Positions 19,316-25,101 of a stretch of DNA of 25,101 bases are shown here, piece after piece. A program made the translations under genes and the position numbers. The number at the start of each line of letters is the position of its first letter. Within the stretch, counting starts at the first letter, position 1. This DNA is from a virus. A model generated the notes under the pieces. That model was given only the letters and a program-made list of their open reading frames with translations. It ran no database searches and was not told the DNA's origin. Location of the stretch: positions 1 to 25,101 of the IMG/VR virus record IMGVR_UViG_3300023196_000549. One strand, given 5' to 3'.

Positions 19316-21439
19316 TTAGATACTACCTGACTGTCCTAAATCTAGGTTATTATCCGTACTAGCGCCAATTGGCTCCATTGCATCAAATACAAATCCTATT
19401 GCAACACCAAATACATCTAATGCAGTTGTATCAAATCCAGTTTCAGCATCACCAGCATTATTGCTTTTTGCTAAATCAAAGTTAACATTTCCAGGCGTAG
19501 TTGTCAAGGTAGAATTTACAAAACCTTGTTGTCCAACACTTCCAAAAGATAATGCACCAGAACCATCAGTCTTAATAAATTGGTCAGCATCTCCGTCTGC
19601 CGCAGGTAGTGTAAATGTTACATTACTTGAAACAGTTGCAGGTGCCTCAAGCGCCACATATTGTCCACCTGACGCATCTTGGAATCTCATTTCTGCTCTT
19701 GCCAACATATCAATTTGTGTATTGATTTGTGGTGATGTTAATGTTTTGTTAGTCATTGTTTGCGATGCTGTTAATAATGCAATCGCACTTGTATTTGATA
19801 AATCTGTTGATGCAATTGCTATATTAGCAGAACCATTAAATGATTGACCAGCAATTGTTCTCGTTGTTTCTAATGTAGTGGCAGTACCTGCGTTACCAGT
19901 AGTATCTTGATTAAGTGTACCAATTACAAAGTCTAAAGTATTATCAGCATCATCGTAAGAAACTGTTATATTAGTTTCTGTATTAGATGAAACCATAGCA
20001 CCCACAGTATCAGAAATAGTTTCTGCTAGTGTTACTCCACCGATTGTAATTGCATCTGCTTCAAGAGTACCATCTATATCTGCATTACCTGAAATATCTA
20101 ATGTGGCTGCATCTAGTTCACCAGAGATAGTAATATTTCTACCACCTGTTATATCTTTGTTTGAATCTGTTATAATTGCTTTACTAGCAATAACTGTACC
20201 TGCTGTAATACCATCTACTAGATTTAATTCAGCAGCTGTTGATGTAACATTTGTTCCACCAATATCTAAAGTAGTAACAGATAACTCACCTGCTACTGTG
20301 GCAATGCCATCTGCAAGTGTAATTAAATCTGTATCATCTGTGTGGCCAATAGTTGCACCGTTAACAATGACACTATCTACTGTTAAAGTTGTTAATGTTC
20401 CTAATGAAGTAATATTAGATTGAGCTGCTCCTGTTACTGTGGCAGCTGTACCAGAAGTATTACCTGTAACATTACCTGTTAAGTTACCTTCAAAAGTTGT
20501 TGCAACAATTGTTCCAGCAGTACCTGAAAATACTTCACTTGAATTACTTGCATCTGGTATAAATGTAAACTTACCTGTACTATCATCAAATCCAAAAAAT
20601 CCTATTTTTGCGGCAGAACCAGTATGATATCTAAACTCAACTCCTCTGTCCTTATTATCATCTGAACCAGGTGCTGAATCTCCACCCAAAGTAAATACTG
20701 GGTCATCAACTGTTGTTACTGAACTATTTACAGTTGTTGTTGTACCATTAACTGTAAAGTCGCCTGTTACTGTTAAATTACCACCGACAGCTGCATTTGC
20801 AGTTGTTGTTAAAGAATCTATATAAGCATCTTTGAAGCGTTGTGCATTTGTACCTAAATCAACATCACTATCTGTTTGTGGGCCAAATACTCCGTCTGAA
20901 ACAAAAACTTGTTCGGCATTAGCCGCATAGAAATGTATTTCATCTGCTGTTTCAAAATCTATTTTAGTCTGGTCGTCTTCACCAATTTTAATATCAGTTG
21001 CAAGTAAGGATGTAATACCTGTTTGGGCTGCATCAACATTTAAGGTATTTGTTGATAATGTAATACCTGTTCCAGCACTTAATGCCGTTTGACTTAATGG
21101 TAAAGATGAAATTTCTGATTGAACATAAGTTGCAATTTGAGATGCGTTAACTTTTTTTTCAGTTCCACCATCAGACATTGCAAAGTCATCACCATCAACG
21201 ATAGTAACACTTGAACCATCAGTCATACCATCAATATTTAATACTGCTTCAACAGTACCAAACTCTAAAGCACTTGCACCAGAGTTTACTTTTAAAACTT
21301 GTCCAGCACTACCGATAGATAAAGACGCACCAATACCACCATGCGTTAATCCAATAAACTCGCCAGATTGAAATTCTGCAAGTCCTGTCGCATTATTTGA
21401 GCCATCAAAGACTGTTCTAATTGGTGTTTTTATTGCCAT
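19316..21439 (-). CDS. Tail-fibre-like repeat protein (707 aa)
   Basis: 707 residues. It opens with MAIKTPIRTVFDGSNNATGL, then GQVLKVNSGASALEF, an N-terminus usual for structural proteins of marine T4-like phages. The middle is built from many short Thr/Gly/Ala-rich beta repeats (EGNLTGNVTGNTSGTAATVT; QSNITSLGTLTTLTVDSVIV; STAAELNLVDGITAGTVI), the sequence style of trimeric beta-helical fibres. Near the end, MTNKTLTSPQINTQIDML and LPAADGDADQFIKTDGSGAL recur in many phage fibre proteins. Likely part of a tail fibre or whisker that contacts the host. It has no recognisable peptidase or glycan-hydrolase domain. The ribosome site AAGGA is 12 bases upstream. Confidence 0.75.
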   Translation of the reverse strand: MAIKTPIRTVFDGSNNATGLAEFQSGEFIGLTHGGIGASLSIGSAGQVLKVNSGASALEFGTVEAVLNIDGMTDGSSVTIVDGDDFAMSDGGTEKKVNASQIATYVQSEISSLPLSQTALSAGTGITLSTNTLNVDAAQTGITSLLATDIKIGEDDQTKIDFETADEIHFYAANAEQVFVSDGVFGPQTDSDVDLGTNAQRFKDAYIDSLTTTANAAVGGNLTVTGDFTVNGTTTTVNSSVTTVDDPVFTLGGDSAPGSDDNKDRGVEFRYHTGSAAKIGFFGFDDSTGKFTFIPDASNSSEVFSGTAGTIVATTFEGNLTGNVTGNTSGTAATVTGAAQSNITSLGTLTTLTVDSVIVNGATIGHTDDTDLITLADGIATVAGELSVTTLDIGGTNVTSTAAELNLVDGITAGTVIASKAIITDSNKDITGGRNITISGELDAATLDISGNADIDGTLEADAITIGGVTLAETISDTVGAMVSSNTETNITVSYDDADNTLDFVIGTLNQDTTGNAGTATTLETTRTIAGQSFNGSANIAIASTDLSNTSAIALLTASQTMTNKTLTSPQINTQIDMLARAEMRFQDASGGQYVALEAPATVSSNVTFTLPAADGDADQFIKTDGSGALSFGSVGQQGFVNSTLTTTPGNVNFDLAKSNNAGDAETGFDTTALDVFGVAIGFVFDAMEPIGASTDNNLDLGQSGSI

Positions 21440-21454
21440 GTTTCTATTTATCCT

Positions 21455-22024
21455 TTAAAACTCGAATATTTGCGTCTGTCCTTCTGCTTGTAAATCATTT
21501 CCATTTGCCAATTTAAAACCATTAAACACTCTTGTTGTACTTGGTCTTGTCTTAAATGTAAATGTAACTGCAGCAGTACTTAAACCACCTGATGCAGTAA
21601 ACAATGGAACTCTTTTTATTGGTGTTCCCTCTGTATCTGCAATCGCAAGTTTTTCACCTGATGCTGTTTGAGAATTGTCTGGTAGTGTTACACCATTGGC
21701 TGATACTGCAATTGTACCTGTTCCGTCAGATGAAATTGTTGCACCACCTAAGTTAATAGTTTCTCCAGCAAGAAATAATTCTCCAAATCGTTTTGTTGCA
21801 CTTCCTAAATTTCTAGTACCATTACCATCAGGTATAATATCTTGTGCAACTGCTGATAAATCTAAGGCTGCATCAACACCACCTAGTTCAACAATTGTAC
21901 CACTGTTATTAACAAATATCTTTTGTTGGGTAGGATTAATACCTATTTCACCATCTGTTAAATCAGAGGTACTAGGTGTACCTGAACTTGCTGTAAATTT
22001 TTTAAGTTTTATTTTTAATGACAT
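21455..22024 (-). CDS. Tail-fibre-like structural protein (189 aa)
   Basis: 189 residues. The N-terminus has the short motif DLTDGEIGINPTQQKIFVNN, common at the start of phage tail-fibre and 'hyaluronidase-like' fibre proteins, followed by beta-rich sequence with GNGTRNLGSATKRFGELFLA and NLGGATISSDGTGTIAVSAN, motifs shared with marine fibre proteins. The C-terminal part (AAVTFTFKTRPSTTRVFNGF) is unlike the neighbours. Its ATG overlaps the upstream stop (TAATG). Probably a short fibre or adaptor co-expressed with the 707-residue protein downstream. Confidence 0.7.
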   Translation of the reverse strand: MSLKIKLKKFTASSGTPSTSDLTDGEIGINPTQQKIFVNNSGTIVELGGVDAALDLSAVAQDIIPDGNGTRNLGSATKRFGELFLAGETINLGGATISSDGTGTIAVSANGVTLPDNSQTASGEKLAIADTEGTPIKRVPLFTASGGLSTAAVTFTFKTRPSTTRVFNGFKLANGNDLQAEGQTQIFEF

Positions 22025-22911
22025 TAGTTACCATCCACTTGGTCTGTAAATTCTAGTTTTCCACTAGTAGAATTAAATACTAAAAATTTTCCATTACCAA
22101 GTGATGATGTATCAATGTCGTCCAAGTCAAGTAGTCTTACAGCACCGCCGCCACCAATTGTGGACATTTGTTCGGATACCATTTTTCTGAAGTGATTAAA
22201 TTCTCTTCTTATATTTTCAATTTCGTTTAATTCTTCTTTCTTAGGAAGATGATTAGTCATCTTATCAGCATACATGTGACCAGCTGCTATTTCAGTCTTC
22301 TCTTCTAATTTCTTATCAAATGAATCTAACTTATTAAAAAATGTTTTTAGTACATCTATTCTTTCTGCGTTATCTTCATGCGAAATAACTTCTTTAGATT
22401 CCATAGGAACCTCTCTAATAATTTCTCTAGTGTGATAATGTTTTTCTATTGTTTGTGGTTCATCAGCACTTTCTTTTTGCATTTCTTTAGTTTTAATTTT
22501 CATTGCATCAATATATTTACGATAAACTGCGGCTTCAGAAGTTTTACCCATTTCTCTTGCTCTTTGTTCCATTGCCACTGCAGCTTGTATTTTGTGTGCA
22601 TGTGTTTTACCAGAATTAATAATTTTCTTTACACTATCTTTTGCATCTTGTACAGTTGCAAATTTTAAACCTTGTATTGTACCTTTTGGATTTTCGTCTG
22701 TATATAAATCACTATGTTTATCTGAACCTGCAGGTTGACCTTTTTTTCTAGGAATTCTAGGTGCCTCAGCAAGTATATTAAAAAAATCAGATAAAGATTC
22801 CCCAACAGAAATTCTTGGTGAAAATCTCTTTTCCTTTTCTTCTTTTATCTTTGTAGCCTTACTGTTTTCATCAGTTACAAGAGACATAAAATCTGTTAAA
22901 GTTTCAGCCAT
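22024..22911 (-). CDS. Modular virion-associated protein (295 aa)
   Basis: 295 residues. Residues 1-50 repeat a short motif twice (ETLTDFMSLV; ESLSDFFNIL). Then come a module with ENPKGTIQGLKFATVQDAKD and HKIQAAVAMEQRAREMGKTS (a helical domain seen in many cyanophage proteins), a coiled-coil region (VLKTFFNKLDSFDKKLEEKT; ENIRREFNHFRKMVSEQMST), and a C-terminal tag RLLDLDDIDTSSLGNGKFLV that resembles the beginnings of fibre proteins. This reads as a linker or collar-like protein that may join the fibre proteins that follow (inference). Function not established. Confidence 0.65.
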   Translation of the reverse strand: MAETLTDFMSLVTDENSKATKIKEEKEKRFSPRISVGESLSDFFNILAEAPRIPRKKGQPAGSDKHSDLYTDENPKGTIQGLKFATVQDAKDSVKKIINSGKTHAHKIQAAVAMEQRAREMGKTSEAAVYRKYIDAMKIKTKEMQKESADEPQTIEKHYHTREIIREVPMESKEVISHEDNAERIDVLKTFFNKLDSFDKKLEEKTEIAAGHMYADKMTNHLPKKEELNEIENIRREFNHFRKMVSEQMSTIGGGGAVRLLDLDDIDTSSLGNGKFLVFNSTSGKLEFTDQVDGN

Positions 22912-22912
22912 A

Positions 22913-24802
22913 TTATCCCTTCATCAAGTCCGTTACGGATTTCGTACTCCAAAATTTACAAGACCAGTAACCTGCTGTTGTTTTGTCAGTCTTTTGGTCA
23001 CAGTTATGTCTTGCTCTAAATGAGGCTCTTCTTTTTGGGTCATCTCTTTTAATAGACATATTTGGGTCACCAAACTCTACTTTGACGACATTACCTTTAT
23101 CATTTTTTACATAAACTTTATATTTTTTTCTATCACCTGTTGTAGGATTATTAAGTTTAACTTTTCTTCCTTGATACTCTGCATCTTCGGTTATTTCACC
23201 CCATGCATTTTTTAACATAAATTGTCCAAAGGAATCTCTTTTTTCTTTGATAGGTTTAACTACAACTGCTTCAGCAGTATCACATTCCATGCAACAATCT
23301 GGTGTACCACAATTAGTGTGAACTGGTTCAATTTTTTCAAGTAATTTATTTTTAGTTTCAGTTAATTTAATGTACCAGTCATTACCATATTTTAACTCAT
23401 ACTTCTCATGAATTTTCTCGTCTTTATACCATTGTTCAATTTCTTCTTTTGTAATTTTTTTCTTTTCATCTGGTGCAGAATATGGGTCAATCTTTTTTGT
23501 ATGGTCTGCATAGTCTTTACCAATATCGTATGCTTCTTTTGTTCCTCTTGCTTTTGCAGCTAAATCTTTATCAGCTCCACCCCATGTTCCTTTTGATTTA
23601 GTTACAAAAGAATTAACTCTTGCAAAGGCCCATTGTTGTGGGGTAGTACCAGGTCTATGACCAGTTCGCCACGCAGCCATTCCTCTATTGTAAACTTGTT
23701 TTAATATTCCGTAGGAAATACCTGACTTTTCAGCCTTCTTTACTAAACCTTCAATCTTTTCTTGTAAGTCTTTGTCCATAGTTATTGGCATGTCTTCACC
23801 GAACATTTGCTTATATTTCTTAGTATGTTTACTTGGTTTAGTTTTTCCTTTTGCATCACCTGGTGCTGGAGCATATGCAGCTGGATTATCATCATCCATT
23901 TTTGAACCCTTTTTAAAGTGAGCATCTCTAGCATCTTTACTTTTTTTAGAAACACCTGCAAAGTATTTCGCAGGTTGTGTACCTTTTTTGTCTTTAACAT
24001 CTGCATCTTGTTTAACTTCATGCAACCATGCTTTGTGAACTTTACCATTTTTATCATTAAATGAAATATAGTTTGTTCCTCTTTGAATAATTTTTCCTTC
24101 AATTCCTTTTGCTTCAATTAAATCACCGATGTTCCATATTTGGCCTGTAAGATAATTGTCTCGTAACTGTTCGTATTCGTCCATTACACCCATATCTTTT
24201 TGTTCTCTTATACCCATGTATTTTCTTACATCTCTGAATAGTTTTTTTCCGTCTTTAAATCCTCTAGGTAAACCATCTGCAAAATCATCATATTCACCTT
24301 TGTGAGCATGATATCTCATTTTACTAGCAGACATACCTGATACACCTTCTGCGTCTGGGTCTCTCTCTCCAGCAGATACAACATTAATATTATCAAACTT
24401 ATAGAATCCGTGTCGTTTCCCTTCAACACCATTATACTTTTTTAATAATGTACTAAACTCTTTTACTCTATCTGAACCTGCAACCATTGTTAAATTTGTA
24501 AACCCTTGGTCATATAATTTAACTGCAATATTAATTGCTGTTATAGCAGTCTTGTCAGCAATAATTGCTCTTTTGTGTTTAGAAAACATCTTTCTCATAT
24601 ATGCAATTTTCAATGCATGAGGAAGTGGGTCTTTCATTGGATTTTGTGAAAAACTTGGATAGATTCTATATTCGTCTGAACCTGCAACTTGTTTAGTCTT
24701 ATCAATTAATTTTTCATGACCAGTTGTTGGTGGATTAAATCTACCAAATGCAAACACTACATTTTTACCTGGTGCTTCAAATACATTAAATTTTTTAATC
24801 AT
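22913..24802 (-). CDS. Multidomain protein with N-terminal nucleotidyltransferase domain
   Basis: 629 residues. Residues 14-180: a cytidylyltransferase/NMNAT-type fold, with AFGRFNPPTTGHEKLI (TTGH 26-29, the T/HxGH motif), MVAGSDRVKEF and GMSASKMR (157-163, the ISSTxxR position). About 205-265: a small KOW/SH3-like domain (GDLIEAKGIEGKIIQRGTNY). About 274-335: a Lys-rich module with HFKKGSKMDDDNPAAYAPAP. About 345-410: GILKQVYNRGMAAWRTGHRP and TPQQWAFARVNSF. About 498-507: Cys cluster CGTPDCCMEC. The C-terminus: FGDPNMSIKRDDPKRRASFR with Cys601 and Cys615. Marine T4-like phages carry such mosaics. Substrate unknown; the nucleotidyltransferase may act on NMN, CTP-linked sugars or a protein. 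It overlaps the upstream gene by 8 bases. Confidence 0.75.
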   Translation of the reverse strand: MIKKFNVFEAPGKNVVFAFGRFNPPTTGHEKLIDKTKQVAGSDEYRIYPSFSQNPMKDPLPHALKIAYMRKMFSKHKRAIIADKTAITAINIAVKLYDQGFTNLTMVAGSDRVKEFSTLLKKYNGVEGKRHGFYKFDNINVVSAGERDPDAEGVSGMSASKMRYHAHKGEYDDFADGLPRGFKDGKKLFRDVRKYMGIREQKDMGVMDEYEQLRDNYLTGQIWNIGDLIEAKGIEGKIIQRGTNYISFNDKNGKVHKAWLHEVKQDADVKDKKGTQPAKYFAGVSKKSKDARDAHFKKGSKMDDDNPAAYAPAPGDAKGKTKPSKHTKKYKQMFGEDMPITMDKDLQEKIEGLVKKAEKSGISYGILKQVYNRGMAAWRTGHRPGTTPQQWAFARVNSFVTKSKGTWGGADKDLAAKARGTKEAYDIGKDYADHTKKIDPYSAPDEKKKITKEEIEQWYKDEKIHEKYELKYGNDWYIKLTETKNKLLEKIEPVHTNCGTPDCCMECDTAEAVVVKPIKEKRDSFGQFMLKNAWGEITEDAEYQGRKVKLNNPTTGDRKKYKVYVKNDKGNVVKVEFGDPNMSIKRDDPKRRASFRARHNCDQKTDKTTAGYWSCKFWSTKSVTDLMKG

Positions 24803-25091
24803 CTTTTTTCTCTGGTCTCTTTGGATGAAAATTTAACTTAATAATCTTGGCATCTTTTTTTACTGACTTTCCGTCAAGTAAAACTTCTATTGGATAAGGA
24901 ACAAGTTCATTGGCCCAATATGCGATTGAATAACTACCATCTTTGTTTAATCTTACAAGTAATCCTCTATCATAATCATCTTTATCTTGTTTCAAAACAT
25001 TAAGTTTACCAGTCTGTAACATCAAGTCTGCTCGACTATCAGGCACATTTTCTTTCAATGTTCCGATAAATTTAGTAAATTTTTTAATCAT
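24795..25091 (-). CDS. Small hypothetical protein (98 aa)
   Basis: 98 residues, beginning MIKKFTKFIGTLKENVPDSR. The first residues resemble the start of the next protein (MIKKFNVFEAPG), a shared short leader also common in marine phage head proteins. A compact beta-rich body (GLLVRLNKDGSYSIAYWANE; VPYPIEVLLDGKSVKKDAKI) is followed by a basic tail. Function unknown. It overlaps the nucleotidyltransferase gene by 8 bases. The ATG is 10 bases from the window edge, so the upstream context is not visible. Confidence 0.65.
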   Translation of the reverse strand: MIKKFTKFIGTLKENVPDSRADLMLQTGKLNVLKQDKDDYDRGLLVRLNKDGSYSIAYWANELVPYPIEVLLDGKSVKKDAKIIKLNFHPKRPEKKDD

Positions 25092-25101
25092 CTTTATTAG
25101 C

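Noticed and set aside
21445-21452. GATAAATA before the 707-aa fibre gene as a late promoter
   Set aside because: One mismatch; the predicted start would fall on the ATG and downstream of the ribosome site AAGGA that it overlaps.
1-25101. tRNA genes, CRISPR arrays, insertion sequences, inteins or introns
   Set aside because: No cloverleaf with TTCGA-type arm, spaced direct repeats, transposase or intein splice motifs (nrdA and nrdB run without insertion) were seen by eye; a tRNAscan/CRISPR search was not possible.

Overview
The window is one continuous, tightly packed block of about 34 genes, all on the minus strand, in AT-rich DNA. It reads as part of the genome of a marine T4-like tailed phage (myovirus). 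Support comes from a T4 gp61-type primase, class Ia ribonucleotide reductase subunits, exact copies of the T4 late-promoter octamer TATAAATA in front of virion-type genes, an Rz/Rz1-like spanin pair, and a suite of modular virion proteins of the kind found in marine T4-like phages (cyanophages, pelagiphages). A csgG/csgF pair plus AT-rich, streamlined organisation makes a phage of SAR11 or a similar streamlined heterotroph the best guess. That host assignment is inference, based on my recollection that csgF/csgG homologues were reported in such phages.

Layout in transcription order (high to low coordinates). From 25.1 to 13.2 kb lies a late/structural region. It holds a nucleotidyltransferase-containing modular protein, tail-fibre-like repeat proteins, several modular putative head or scaffold proteins, a HAD-family nucleotidase, and two related small proteins with a shared KITALT-type N-terminus. 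From 13.2 to 9.07 kb lie conserved marine-phage hypotheticals, a DUF1353 protein, a 52-residue hydrophobic protein that could be a holin, an overlapping inner/outer membrane spanin pair, and a coiled-coil membrane protein. From 9.04 to 3.15 kb lies an early or middle region that opens with two near-consensus sigma-70 promoters. It encodes a small protein, a primase interrupted by one in-frame stop, a twitch-type radical SAM protein, NrdA, a glutaredoxin-NrdB fusion, a zinc ribbon protein and a PD-(D/E)XK nuclease. From 3.15 kb to the left edge lie a glycosyltransferase, a PIG-L/LmbE-type deacetylase, and a membrane cluster: a C-terminally anchored protein, two paralogous small membrane proteins flanking CsgF, and the first 178 residues of CsgG.

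The pieces fit three jobs: dNTP supply and DNA priming (primase, NrdA, Grx-NrdB, nuclease); virion building and lysis; and modification of the host envelope (glycan enzymes plus a curli-type outer-membrane pore with no curlin gene in view).

The observations I rate highest are: (1) the phage CsgG-CsgF pore module with its embedded membrane-protein paralogues; (2) an H-type pseudoknot with two perfect 7-bp stems in the unusually long leader of the structural gene at 14608-15162, behind an exact late promoter; (3) the in-frame ochre codon splitting an otherwise full-length primase; and (4) two sigma-70 promoters whose predicted +1 falls on or next to the start codon, implying leaderless mRNAs. 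No tRNA, CRISPR array or insertion sequence was seen.
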